Part shown: positions 9,623 to 20,530 of the stretch, piece by piece | Position numbering within the stretch: the stretch's first letter is position 1 | How the letters are laid out: every line of letters starts with the position of its first letter | Assembly: GCF_003590095.1 (NCBI RefSeq) | Contig: NC_039505.1 | Span: forward strand, 1 to 64,000 | Length of the DNA: 64,000 nucleotides | From: Trichoplusia ni | Taxonomy: Eukaryota; Arthropoda; Insecta; Lepidoptera; Noctuidae | Direction of reading: 5' to 3' | The notes under the pieces: model-generated | Told to the model about the DNA's origin: nothing | Database searches by the model: none | What the model saw: the letters and a program-made list of their open reading frames with translations, nothing else | Translations under genes and position numbers: made by a program

Positions 9623-12600
9623 GTGTGTTTAAATTGCTTACGCTTTGGCCACACTCCTAAAAAGTGTCCATTTTCACGTTGCAAATATTGCAAAGTAAAG
9701 CACAATACGCTTTTGCATTTAGAAAATAATGAACCTAAATCTTTTGCCAATCCATTGCCTTCTGCTTTACTTTCTGCTTCCCCTTCTTCTTCAAATGTTG
9801 TGCTTTCAGCCAATACTATGCAGCTTGCTACTTCTTCGCATATTTTACTGTCCACAGCTGTCGTGAAGGTGACTGCCGTGACCGGTAAGCAGTACACTGC
9901 GCGTCTTTTGCTGGACAACGGCAGCACGGCAAACTTTATAACGGAGAAGTTATCGGAGAAACTGGGTTTGTTACGACGCGGTACGAGTGCCAAGGTAACG
10001 GGTATTAATAATCTTGTATCCACCAGTACACAGTCTTGTCACCTATCAATAGGGTCTTTATGCTGTGCCTTCACTGTAGATATTGATTGTCATATTATAC
10101 CTGAAATTACAAAGGTACTCCCGTCTTCATTCGTACACATCAAGCATGTCCCTATTCCTTCAGGTCTTACACTGGCAGACCCGAACTTTAATGTTCCGTC
10201 GGTCGTCGACATCCTGGTAGGGGCTGAAGTTTTCTGGAATGTCTTAGGCAGCAACAGAATAGACTTAGGGAAAAACTTACCTAAATTATGCGAGACGAAA
10301 CTCGGATGGCTTGTATCTGGTAGTATTTCGCATCAATCTAGCTCTATTTCCCATGCATCTAATAATCTTTGCTATCATTCCCATGTCACTCCCGACTTAA
10401 CTCAATTCTGGGAGCTTGACACCATCTCAAGCAAACATTCGCACTCTCTTGAAGAGAGAATGTGTGAGCAACTTTTCGCGCAAACCACCGTCCGTAATGA
10501 CGATGGTGCGTTTGTAGTTAAAATGCCTTTAAAGGGCGATCCAAGCTCTCTAGGACAATCCTACGTAAATGCTAGGAATCGTTTTTTATCTCTAGAGAAG
10601 CGGTTTAAGCGTGATCCATCCTTTCAAACCAAATATTATAATTTTATGCTAGAGTACGAGCGCTTAGGTCACATGACATTAGACGCCGACTGTACTTCCT
10701 CTGTCGAATCACAATCCGTGACAAAGTATTACATTCCACATCATGGCGTCATTCGGAATTCCAGTACCACTACTCAACTACGCGTAGTCTTCGACGCATC
10801 AGCTCCTACTAGTACGGGAGTGTCTCTTAACGACATTCAGATGGTCGGTCCGGTAGTGCAAGACGATCTGTTTTCTATTTTAACACGTTTTCGTCAGCAT
10901 AGATACGTGGTAACAGGCGACGTAGAAAAAATGTACAGAGCCATCGAGCTTAGTCCAGACCAGCGTTCCCTTCAAAAAATTATCTTCCGCTTTGATCCCT
11001 TAGGACCTCTTAGGACTTACACATTAAGTACAGTGACATACGGTACTGCGTCTGCTCCCTATTTGGCCACCAAGTGTTTGGTGAGTCTGGCTGATAACAT
11101 TGAGGATAGTCGCGCACAGTGCGCCATACGGCGTGACTTTTACGTCGACGACTTTCTCAGTGGAAGCAATACAATTCAAGACACTGTAGAAGTCACTAAA
11201 ATTGTTAAATCGGTTCTTTCTTCGGCAAAATTTAATTTACGAAAATGGCGATCAAATAATTTGGAAATCTTAAAGCAAATAAATTCTAATAAAGTTAATA
11301 ATGATTCATATAATATTTTACATTTTTCAGAGCAGCACCTTAACTGTTCACAGTCTAAAACCCTAGGACTTAACTGGGTCTGTGACACTGATTCACTTAC
11401 ATATACAATTAATATTACGTCTACTAGTAAAGTCACCAAACGCCATGTCCTTTCTGTTATCAGTCAGATTTTCGACCCACTGGGCTTGGTGGGTCCGTGC
11501 GTTGTCGAAGCCAAGATACTTATGCAACGTCTTTGGCTAGATAAATATGACTGGGACGACGCAGTCTCACTTGAGATTAGTAATGCTTGGTCTGTGTTTG
11601 AGAGTACCATTACATCGTTAAATAATTTAAAAATTCCTCGTTGGGTTTTGCGTGAAGACTCTATTACACACGAAGTACACGTCTTTACCGACGCTTCTGA
11701 AAAGGCGTACGGCGCTTGTGTGTACATTCGATCATCTAATAGTGTCGGAGTCACTGGCGTACAACTTCTAGTATCTAGAAATCGTGTAGCACCAATTAAA
11801 TCCACTACAATCCCGAGGCTTGAACTTTGTGGGGCTTTGTTGGGTGCAAGGCTGTGTACTAAGGTTCAGGAATCACTCACCATACCCATTCACAAGTGTA
11901 GATTCTGGTGTGACTCAACGATCGTTTTATGTTGGCTCTCTACTCCTTCCAACCAACTAAAACCTTTTGTTAGAAATAGAGTCAACGAGATACAGGAGAG
12001 CACATGTGGTCATACCTGGAACTACGTACCGTCGAAGGACAACCCGGCGGATCTTGTTTCCCGTGGTCTTCGGGCCGACATTATCAAGGACACACCCCTC
12101 TGGTGGTCCGGACCTTCATTTCTGTCACTTAACGAAAATGAATGGCCCACAATGCCAAATACTGAGAAACATGATTTGCCGGAAGTAGTAACTCATTTCA
12201 TTAGTAGCAATAGCGATCATCATTCATATCATAATCGTTCAGACGTTAACATTAATTCATCAATCATACATAACTTATTAGAAAGGTATTCTATTTTTAC
12301 AAAAATACATAAAATATTTACATATGTACAACGCTTTATTTACAACTTAAAAAATAAAAATAAATTGCATGGTAATCTTTCTACACTAGAACTAGAAAGG
12401 TCATTAAATTTAATTATACATCATTCTCAAATTGAAATGTTTCCGGAAGAGTACCACATTTTAAAGTCTGGACAGAGATTACCACGTAAAAGTAGGTTAC
12501 TTCCCTTGTCCCCATTCATTGACGATCATAACCTCATCCGCGTGGGCGGAAGACTTGATAATTCACCCTACGATTTTAATGTGAAACATCCCATTCTTTT

Positions 12601-13732
12601 ATGCAGCAAGCACATTCTCACCAAGCTTATATTTCAAATGCAACATTTAAAGCTTGCACATGCTGGTCCACATTTGTTATTGTCACATATACGACAAACT
12701 TATTGGCCTCTAGGTGGTAGAAACCTAGCAAGGTTTGTCGTTAATAGGTGCCTTAAATGTTTCAGACACAGGTCTCAAAATGTGCAGCCGGTAATGGGTC
12801 AGCTACCTAATATAAGAACCAATCTTGAATTCCCTTTTCTTAATTCTTATGTAGATTATGCTGGGCCAGTATTGGTAGCTAACCGTAAAGGCCGCGGGTG
12901 CAAACTTACAAAATCTTATGTGTGTATCTTTGTTTGCTCGGCAGTGAAAGCTGTACATTTGGAGCTCGTCACTGACCTCACCACCGAAGCTTATATGGCT
13001 GCTTTAAATCGATTCGTGGCGCGTCGAGGCAAGCCTCGAAGCATCACGTCCGATAACGGGACTAACTTTGTCGGAGCATCAAATGAGATGTATAGGTTCT
13101 TGCAATCATCAAATGTTGCATCTGAGATGGCGCAGGAGGGCATCGAATTTATTTTCACGCCTGCATACAGCCCTCATTTTAATTCATTAGCTGAAGCTGC
13201 TGTTAAATCTTGTAAGCATCACTTAAAGAGACTGCTGCATCTCACCCATTTCACATTTGAGGAGATGGTCACTTGTCTCACTCATATAGAGGCGGTTTTA
13301 AATTCACGCCCTCTTACTCCTCTTTCTTCAGACCCTAACGACTTTTCGGCTCTCACTCCCTTTCACTTCCTAATTGGACGGCCATTCTTAACTGTACCAC
13401 ACCCTCAGGTGACTGCAGCGAACATTACGACGCTGGATCGCTGGAAGAGGATCCAGTACATCAGGCAGCACTTCTGGGGCCGTTTTCATAATGAGTATAC
13501 TTCTCTGCTGCAGGCAAAATCAAAATGGTTTCGTTCCAGAGGTGAGGTAAAGGAGGGCACTTTAGTCTTGATCAAAGACAAGGCAGCGCCACCCCTACTG
13601 TGGTCCCTGGGTCGGGTCACGAAGACCTACCCGGGCGTGGACGGGATCACACGAGTGGCTGAGCTGAAGACGAAGAGGGGCACCATTCGTCGTGCATTCA
13701 ACTGCATCTGCCCCCTTCCAGTCGACCACTGA
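9623..13732 (+). CDS. pol: Pao-1 Pol polyprotein: CCHC, protease, RT, RNase H, integrase
   Basis: Open for 1,369 codons, entered from Gag (the first codon here is GTG, not a true start). In order: zinc knuckle CLNCLRFGHTPKKC, aspartic protease with LLLDNGSTANF (about residue 92), RT with FYVDDFL (about residue 510), RNase H with FTDASEKAYG and WCDSTIVL (about 690-770), integrase with a Cys-rich zinc domain, YVDYAGP, ITSDNGTNFVGA and a downstream Glu (SLAEAAVK). All catalytic motifs look intact. It copies element RNA into cDNA and integrates it. This is the best preserved retrotransposon polymerase in the window. Confidence 0.93.
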   Translation: MCLNCLRFGHTPKKCPFSRCKYCKVKHNTLLHLENNEPKSFANPLPSALLSASPSSSNVVLSANTMQLATSSHILLSTAVVKVTAVTGKQYTARLLLDNGSTANFITEKLSEKLGLLRRGTSAKVTGINNLVSTSTQSCHLSIGSLCCAFTVDIDCHIIPEITKVLPSSFVHIKHVPIPSGLTLADPNFNVPSVVDILVGAEVFWNVLGSNRIDLGKNLPKLCETKLGWLVSGSISHQSSSISHASNNLCYHSHVTPDLTQFWELDTISSKHSHSLEERMCEQLFAQTTVRNDDGAFVVKMPLKGDPSSLGQSYVNARNRFLSLEKRFKRDPSFQTKYYNFMLEYERLGHMTLDADCTSSVESQSVTKYYIPHHGVIRNSSTTTQLRVVFDASAPTSTGVSLNDIQMVGPVVQDDLFSILTRFRQHRYVVTGDVEKMYRAIELSPDQRSLQKIIFRFDPLGPLRTYTLSTVTYGTASAPYLATKCLVSLADNIEDSRAQCAIRRDFYVDDFLSGSNTIQDTVEVTKIVKSVLSSAKFNLRKWRSNNLEILKQINSNKVNNDSYNILHFSEQHLNCSQSKTLGLNWVCDTDSLTYTINITSTSKVTKRHVLSVISQIFDPLGLVGPCVVEAKILMQRLWLDKYDWDDAVSLEISNAWSVFESTITSLNNLKIPRWVLREDSITHEVHVFTDASEKAYGACVYIRSSNSVGVTGVQLLVSRNRVAPIKSTTIPRLELCGALLGARLCTKVQESLTIPIHKCRFWCDSTIVLCWLSTPSNQLKPFVRNRVNEIQESTCGHTWNYVPSKDNPADLVSRGLRADIIKDTPLWWSGPSFLSLNENEWPTMPNTEKHDLPEVVTHFISSNSDHHSYHNRSDVNINSSIIHNLLERYSIFTKIHKIFTYVQRFIYNLKNKNKLHGNLSTLELERSLNLIIHHSQIEMFPEEYHILKSGQRLPRKSRLLPLSPFIDDHNLIRVGGRLDNSPYDFNVKHPILLCSKHILTKLIFQMQHLKLAHAGPHLLLSHIRQTYWPLGGRNLARFVVNRCLKCFRHRSQNVQPVMGQLPNIRTNLEFPFLNSYVDYAGPVLVANRKGRGCKLTKSYVCIFVCSAVKAVHLELVTDLTTEAYMAALNRFVARRGKPRSITSDNGTNFVGASNEMYRFLQSSNVASEMAQEGIEFIFTPAYSPHFNSLAEAAVKSCKHHLKRLLHLTHFTFEEMVTCLTHIEAVLNSRPLTPLSSDPNDFSALTPFHFLIGRPFLTVPHPQVTAANITTLDRWKRIQYIRQHFWGRFHNEYTSLLQAKSKWFRSRGEVKEGTLVLIKDKAAPPLLWSLGRVTKTYPGVDGITRVAELKTKRGTIRRAFNCICPLPVDH

Positions 13733-13776
13733 AGAAGATTTGAAGACTTCCCTTCAACCCGGGGAATATGTCGGCG

Positions 13777-13989
13777 CATCACACATGCGTGTAGGCGACA
13801 CCGGTGCAGGCGCGGGGAGCGGGGCCGAACGACGGCCGCTCGCGCGTCGCGGCGCTTCCTACCAACACTCCGTTCACGGACGCGCTGACCATCGGGCATT
13901 TCATTGTTATCTACTCATTGTTAACTACAGTAATAAACCATTATACAGTCCACTGCCTTTGTTGTATCGACCCGACTGAGCCCAATCAT
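13777..13989 (+). repeat. 3' LTR of Pao-1
   Basis: Identical in sequence to 7768-7980. It starts 45 bp after the pol stop codon and follows a purine-rich CCGGGGAATATG stretch that may act as the polypurine tract. The flank to the right is the intron of the host repeat gene. Confidence 0.9.
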
Positions 13990-14477
13990 GCCGATTAACA
14001 AAGTCGGTAGTGGCACTTACTACACTGTTAACGGGACATCGTTACATTGCTTCTGTAGTAACTACCACATCCGACAATATTGTTTGGACTTTTCCATACC
14101 CCGGATGTAGCAAGTGTCACTTACAACATTCTTACTGGCGTAAAGTTTTTCCCAACTGTAGTATCTTTCACATTCGTCATTCTTAATCGATTTTAACTTT
14201 ATGCAGGTATGTAGTAAGTGTCATATACAACATTGTTAAATGTTAATCATATTTTTTTTGTGTTTTGATTTGGCGCTTATGCATTATTTGCTCAAAAAAT
14301 GGAAATGCTTTATAATTACTAACAGTGTGTGTGTTGCTTTGTGTCGGGAAATGTGAATGTGATTGATAAATTAGCTTTAAAACAGCCAATTTTTCTATGA
14401 TGTTTTTTTTAGGTGTGACAATTGAAGAGGTAGCTTGGATGTATTGAATACTAATTCATTTAATTTGTTTTTTTTAG
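13990..14477 (+). other. Intron remnant with repeated GTAGTAAGTGYCAC motif
   Basis: This lies between the Pao LTR and the next exon. Motifs of the form GTAGTAAGTGYCA occur at about 14004-14020 (complement), 14106 and 14211, and again at 16908 and 16961-16978 beyond the gene. Two acceptor-like TTTTTTTTAG sites (about 14412 and 14477) sit at its right end. No other gene seen. Confidence 0.45.
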
Positions 14478-16466
14478 GTAATTGTTCTTCGCCTTTACCA
14501 GAAGATTTTGACCATTGTTCGGATCAAACACCAATACCGTCTCCAATTAATGAGCACGGTAGGTGCCATAATGAATTTTGCCCTCAATGTAGCCCTAATA
14601 ATGACGACTTTGACACCGATGTTCCAACACCGTCAACTGCATCCATTTTAAGCCCCTTTACTCCAAATACTCCTAGTCAGCGTAAGAAAACATTTAAGAT
14701 TGATAAAGGTAAGAAGCGTCTAGTCCACAGAGAAAATTGGGTAGTAGTTCGCAGAAAGACTTTAAAAAATACAGGTCAATGGTTTGTCAATAAGTCGGGA
14801 AAAGTTTTAGAGGCTAAGAATATAAAAGACGCATGCATTTCTAAGTGCCGCCTTAAATGTAGAGATCTAATTTCAGAAGAAGAACGAAGAAATATTTTTG
14901 AAAAATTTTGGACTCTTGGAGATCGCAGTCGTCAGTGGGATTTCGTACTAAAATACACAAAAAAGATTCCCAAACGCCGTCAAACTACGGAAGTAACGAA
15001 ACAATCGCCAAAATACATTCGTTTATTATTTACCAGATAAAAATAAAGACATAAAAAAAAGTTTTTAAGACCATGTTTCTCAATACTATTGCCACTAGTG
15101 AAAGATTAGTTACTACTGCTTGGAAAAAAAATTGATAGAGTTAAGATTGAAAAAGATAAACGTGGCTGCTATGAACATAAGAAAAATGTGATGAATGATG
15201 AGATGATTAGAAGCGTATGTGATCACGTCAAGTGTATTCCCTTAGTCGAGTCACACTACTGCAGGCAGGATTCTAAGAAACTGTATCTGGAAGGCATTGA
15301 CAGTGATTCCAAAATGTTCGGCTTGTATCAAGATTGGTTTGATGGTGATAAGTACACGACAAAAGCTCAAACTAAAAGACAATATAGAGAAATTGTTAAT
15401 GCCAATTTTAACATAGCAATATATAAGCCTAAAAAGGATACTTGTGATGTTTGTCACGCATTTAATAATAAGACTAATACTACAGATGAAGAAAGAAAAA
15501 CATATGAAGAACACTTAATGAACAAGAAGGTTGCTAGGAAACTAAAAAAGTTAGACAAGGAAGAGGCTCAGAAGAATAGTGATATTGTAGCAGCTACTTA
15601 TGACTTTCAAAAAGTGCTTACTACTCCTCACGGTGAAGTGAGCATTTTTTACTATAAAAGGAAGTTACCAACTCTTAACTTTACCGTATATAAATTAGCT
15701 GACAAGGTTGGCATGTGCTACATGTGGCACATGAACGAGGTTTCTAGCTGTCTATATAATTTCATAAGAGAACATGCTTCCAATGGAGTAAAAGATTTTA
15801 GGTTTTGGTCGGACAATTGTGGGGGTCAGAATCGTAACCGAATTGTTTTTGCATTTTATTTAGTGGCTGCAAAACAATTCAATGTAAACATTACTCACAG
15901 ATTCATGGAAAAGGGTTATACGCAGAATGAGGGCGATAGTGTGCACTCAACTATAGAAAGGGCAAGTCAAAGAAAATTAATTTCCTGAGGAGTGGTATTG
16001 TTTAGTGCGTTGGGCCAAATCTGAAGGAAATCCGTGCATTGTAAAGGAAATGAAAACTGATGATATATTTGATTTTAAGGCAGTACTATCCGGCAAAAAT
16101 TGGACGAAAGATGTGAGTAATGAAAAAGTGCGTAGGAATCAGGTAAGAAAGGTAAGAGTAAATCATAAACAGACCGATAGAATTGAATATAAATATGATT
16201 TGGAAGAGAAAGACAGAACTATTATTGTTTTGCGAAGTGGTAGGCGAAATGCTCAAAGATTACAAAGAAAATTTGATATAAAGAAAGCCTACGATGGACC
16301 TCTTCTAATTCCTTTCGATAAATATAAGAATTTAAATGATATGTGCAATAGTGGTATCATTCCACAAAAATATCAAGCTTTCTACTCAAATTTACCGCAC
16401 GTCCAAAGATCTCAAGCAAACCAAATTCAAGCCAATGAGACTGAGACGCAGACTGATAGAGAGTAA
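14478..16466 (+). pseudogene. DNCGGQN-family transposase-like gene, frameshifted
   Basis: The coding pieces are 14478-15040, 15188-15988 and 16005-16466, in changing frames. They cover a Cys-rich N-terminal block (CISKCRLKCRD...FWTLGDRSRQWDF), a zinc-like CDVCHAF segment, and a core with FRFWSDNCGGQNRNRI and THRFMEKGYTQNEGDSVHS. I know this core from multicopy uncharacterised insect proteins. The ordered acidic residues (SDNCGG, the Glu/Asp of the GDSVHS region) suggest a DDE-type nuclease, possibly Sola-like, but the superfamily is not certain. Frameshifts occur near 15020-15130 and near 15980. Repeated motifs flank the gene on both sides, as subterminal repeats of a DNA transposon would. 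Confidence 0.6.
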
Positions 16467-17040
16467 GTTGTAGTATGTATTAGTGTATAAGTAATTCCTT
16501 TATGTGAGCTTTAAAGTTCTTTATTTAAGTTTTTGATTGTTTATTAATATTGCAATGAGAGATCTTAAGACTTAAAAATAAGGTAAGAAAAGTTAAATTT
16601 ACTTACCATTAAAATTGTTGATTTAAGAAAACGCATGTGATGAAACTTTACCTATTTATAATTAGGTTAGGTTAGGTTATAAGTAATTGTTAAACTTATC
16701 TTTACCAATGTTCCTATAGAATAAGTTTTTAATTACGCAATATGATGCATAGCTACCTACTAACTATAGGTACTTGCATTTCTAAAATATAAGAAGAAGA
16801 GTAATTTTAAAGCAGTAAATCTGCATATTATGTTATTTTTTATTCATTTTACTCGAGGTGAGATAATAACCTACATATGATGACTAAGTCAAGACCAATG
16901 AAAAACGTAGTAAGTGCCACATCCAAGTGAAAAGCTAAAATTCTCCCCGATTAATATAGTCGGTAGTAGCACTTCCTACAATTTCTCTTTTATGTTTTCG
17001 ATTAACAATGTTGCATGTGACTATTTTCCTACATTTTTAA
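16467..17040. other. 3' flank of the transposase-like gene; terminal motif copies
   Basis: AT-rich with no further gene. Copies of the GTAGTAAGTGCCAC motif lie at about 16908 and, inverted, at 16961-16978 (TCGGTAGTAGCACTTCCTAC), resembling 14003-14020. This is probably the right end of the DNA element. The LINE-A tail begins shortly after. Confidence 0.45.
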
Positions 17041-19285
17041 ATTTTATTTGATTATTTCATTACTATTTGTTTCATTTTTATTAATAATAATAAATCATTT
17101 ATTTCAGACATACGTCCATAATTTTGTTAGTAACAGTATATCTTAAAACCTAATGTTAGTTTTGCCAACACTACACAACACATTAAAACAATTAATTTGC
17201 AGCATGAAGCCGCAGCCATCTTTGTAACATGGGGGACTCCCACTTATCTGCAAATACATTCAGGATAGTGTTGGTACTGCCACGAACGCGACTAAGTAGG
17301 GAGGCGCACCTTTTCCTCATTATAGCTGCAAAGCCATCAACCCTCGCATCAGCAAACATCCCTGACTCACTATAACGCCACTGCAGCCCCAACAGTACCC
17401 TGAGTGCATTGTTATATTGGACACGCAGGTCACTGTATGCCCGCTGCGAGTAGTTGACCCACAGGCTGCAGGTGTAGAAAGATTGGCAGTAAGCTTTAAA
17501 TAGCGTGATTTTAACTGAATTCGTACACCGTGCAAACCTGTGGGCCAGCATGTTACAACGGACAGCCAGCGACCTGCATTCCCTCTCAATGTCAAAATTA
17601 TCATTTAAGTCATCGGTGACCCAGTGACCCAGATATTTAAATTTATTGACCCTGCGTAGTGGAGTGTCACCCAATGACACATTCGGGAAAGTTGAGTAAG
17701 AAAAACCATTTGCTTTAAAAAGCATTAGTTCGCTTTTCTCCACATTATATTTAAGCCCATGGGTCAACGCATACGTTTCACAAATTGACACTAAATTCCT
17801 CATGGCACTGATTGATGGACTCAGCAACACCATGTCGTCTGCATAACTAAGATTATTGGTGCATAGCCCGTCAATATGACATCCAATTTTGGTGCTGCTA
17901 AGCTCACCAATCAGCTGGTTCATATACAAGTTGAACAAACGAGGCGAGCTTAAACCCCTCTGTCTCACTCCGCATTCCAACCTGTACTGGCCCGAAAAGG
18001 AACCATTCCACCTAACACGGTTGCGTTGATTGCCGTACCAATACCTAAATACAGATAAAATTTCAGCAGGTAATGAAGTTTCAGTCTGTAACTTATTCCA
18101 CAACATGTCATAATTTACAAGATCGAATGCTTTAGATAAGTCCAAAAAACAGGCGAAAACAGGCGTTTTTCTAGTCTTATAATACTGAACAGTCTCCTTC
18201 AAACACAATATAGCGGTTTCTGTGGACAGCCCCGGCCGAAAGCCAAATTGGGCGTCATGCAGTTCAATACGCTTGACTAATTGTTTGTCAAGCAGACTGT
18301 CCAGTACCTTGGCCGTAACAGTTGCCAAAGATATAGGCCTGTAATTGGAAGCATCCGAGGCATCACCAGTTTTATTTTTGATAATAGGCACTACAACTGT
18401 AAACATAAGACTATCAGGTAAATAACTGTGACTGATACACAAATTAAACAGCATGGTGCGAACGCGCGGCAAGTGCATGCCAGCATACTTAAGATGTTCA
18501 ATGCTGAGGCCATCGTGGCCTGGAGACTTGCCTCTGGTCATCGATTTTATTATTAATGCAACTTCGTTAGCTGTAAACCTTACGTTGATGCTTCCAGAAA
18601 TGGCCTCAACATTGTCAACCGCTATCGTCGTTATAGGTGGACACTCCACCTTAAATAGGTCCTTAAATAAATTAGCTATTGCTATCGGCTCGTGCACTCC
18701 CGCCACACTCACTGGGAAACTCGATCGCGGATTTAATTTATTAGTTGCCTTCCAAAATGCGCCAAATTGCTTGTTTTTTTTTTATTTTTAGCTAAAATGT
18801 CCATTTTTATTTGTTGTGCATTATCCTGGCAATATTTTAGTTTCTGTTTTTTCTTTTCTCGTTTTACACATGTTTGCATAGATATAGCCTGACGGGGGTT
18901 TGTTATGTAGCAACCAGGTTTGATAGTGTAAGCGAGCCTCCCTGTGAGCGTCGCGCACGAGCATATTCCAACCAGTTACATATTTACGTTTACAGCGCAT
19001 ACTTTCATGACCTAAATATGAAATATCAGCCCCTTCTTTTAGAATACTTATAACTGAGTCATACATCTTATCTAACAGTTTATAGTGACTGGCATCAGTA
19101 CACACTCCATGCGAACAATTACGAAATTCGTTAAGAAAATCTAATAATCTTAACTTTAAATTACCAAAAGTTGAATAGTCCTTAATTTGCTTAATATTTC
19201 TTTCACCCCCAATTATTTTATTGCAGGAGTGGATTTTACTCGACGATTTAGGTATTATTAACTCTATTATTACTCTACTATTCAC
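17040..19285 (-). mobile_element. LINE-A: 5'-truncated non-LTR retrotransposon
   Basis: The minus-strand coding region 19285-17192 is followed by a 3' end with a TAA-type simple run near 17085-17095. No endonuclease domain lies upstream, so the copy is 5'-truncated, as is usual for LINEs. The clade (CR1/Jockey group) is not fixed by eye. Confidence 0.8.
17192..19285 (-). pseudogene. LINE-A reverse transcriptase (one frameshift)
   Basis: 19285-18821 encodes the linker before RT. After a frame change in a T-rich tract (about 18775-18835), 18712-17192 gives 506 clean codons. RT motifs in order: GKSPGHDGL, NYRPISLATVTAKVLD, CFLDLSKAFDLVN (first catalytic Asp), GVRQRGLSSPRLFNLYMN and LSYADDMVLLSP (YADD). 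A C-terminal WLRLHAAN ends at the stop. The usual PQGS of this motif is RQRGLSS here. The enzyme primes reverse transcription at the target site. Dead only by 5' truncation and one shift. Confidence 0.85.
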
Positions 19286-19902
19286 TTTTGCCTAAGTTAA
19301 TTTGTCTGTGTCAAAAATAAACGATTTAATGATAAAAAATTTCTTTTTGATTGCTCGTCCTGTAAAATAACCATTTTGCACTTCCAACATTCTTAATAGC
19401 TGTGATGTCCACTAGTTTCTAATGGGATTTGTAATTAAACACCAAATATTCAGTAAGTAGGCACACAGCTCAACGGCACGTCCACGGTACAAGTGACAGA
19501 TGGCAGAATGATGTTGCGTCACCGTTGAGCTGTCAACTACCTTTTATTATACATCTGTATACATCACATCTCTTCCTTTTTATATAAATGCTTTATTTTA
19601 ATTACTACAATTACTTATATCAATAATCGACTATAATTTGAACATAATCACTACTCTTCTTTATCAGATGATTCCTCTTGATTCATAACTTTCCATTCGC
19701 CTTCCACTTTCTTTAGATGTACTAATTTCCGTCTGTACTCTAGTAGTATATTATTGGGCATTCTGTCCCACTCCTTCGCTCATGCATGCGCATTCGCGTC
19801 GTGGGACAGAATGCCCAATAGGTTATGAGCGACACATATCATGAAATAGAACGCCCAATGGGTTTTGAGCAATTCACTTGATTCTCATATTTTGATAAAT
19901 GT
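19286..19902. other. Non-coding stretch with two inverted repeats
   Basis: No gene supported. It contains a 12-bp inverted pair ACAGCTCAACGG...CCGTTGAGCTGT (about 19466-19535) and the hairpin repeat at 19752-19820. A short minus-strand frame at about 19740-19664 could be the C-terminal end of a retroelement protein but is too short to name. Confidence 0.4.
19752..19820. repeat. 69-bp hairpin repeat with perfect 20-bp arms
   Basis: The arms TATTGGGCATTCTGTCCCAC (19752-19771) and its exact complement (19801-19820) enclose a 29-bp centre with CATGCATGCG. A second, inverted and slightly diverged copy is at about 55310-55373, and the similarity continues to 19862 and 55275. Confidence 0.85.
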
Positions 19903-20530
19903 GCAATGTTTGTAATGTTTTCGTTTTTGCGCGCTCACAACTGGTTCTGTCGTCTGATCCAGACTCAAACGCAGTATGCTTTTTCATCGCAATAACGATA
20001 GGAACCAACAGGCAATGTTTGTAATGTTTTCGTTTTTGCGCGCTCACAACTGGTTCTGTCGTCTGATCCAGACTCAAACGCAGTATGCTTTTTCATCGCA
20101 ATAACGATAGGAACCAACAGGAAATGTTTGTAATGTTTTCGTTTTTGCGCGCTCACAACTGGTTCTGTCGTCTGATCCAGACTCTAACGCAGTATGCTTT
20201 TTCATCGCAATAACGATAGGAACCAACAGGCAATGTTTGTAATGTTTTCGTTTTTGCGCGCTCACAACTGGTTCTGTCGTCTGATCCAGACTCAAACGCA
20301 GTATACTTTTTCATCGCAATAACGATAGGAACCAACAGGCAATGTTTGTAATGTTTTCGTTTTTGCGCGCTCACAACTGGTTCTGTCGTCTGATCCAGAC
20401 TCAAACGCAGTATACTTTTTCATCGCAATAACGATAGGAACCAACAGGCAATGTTTGTATTTTAAATATGTTATTGCGCGCTCACAACCGGTACAATCGT
20501 CTGTAATACAGACTGGTACGCAGTACATCG
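19903..20530. repeat. 109-bp tandem repeat, five units plus a diverged sixth
   Basis: Unit starts (GCAATGTTTGTAATG) fall at 19903, 20012, 20121, 20230 and 20339, exactly 109 bp apart, with nearly identical units. A sixth, degenerate unit runs from 20448 to about 20530. Each unit carries GCGCGCTCACAACTGGTTCT. 109 is not a multiple of three, so the minus-strand reading frames over it are by-products. Confidence 0.95.

Larger units (their letters stand above)
7768..13989 (+). mobile_element. Pao-1: young BEL/Pao LTR retrotransposon
   Basis: Two LTRs of 213 bp, identical by eye, bracket gag (8502) and pol (9623-13732). A TGGTCCTTCGATCGC primer-binding-like site starts right after the left LTR (7981). 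Domain order (Gag, CCHC, protease, RT, RNase H, integrase in one polyprotein) and the zinc-knuckle/protease style fit Pao. The only evident lesion is a frame change in an AAT microsatellite near 9480-9530. Identical LTRs mean recent insertion. LTR edges are uncertain by a few bases because flanking words are shared. Confidence 0.9.

Noticed and set aside
11176..11805. Minus-strand ORFs under Pao-1 pol
   Set aside because: Shadows of the well-supported pol frame.
19903..20530. Regular repeats resembling a CRISPR array
   Set aside because: Units are contiguous and 109 bp long with no unique spacers, and the window is eukaryotic.
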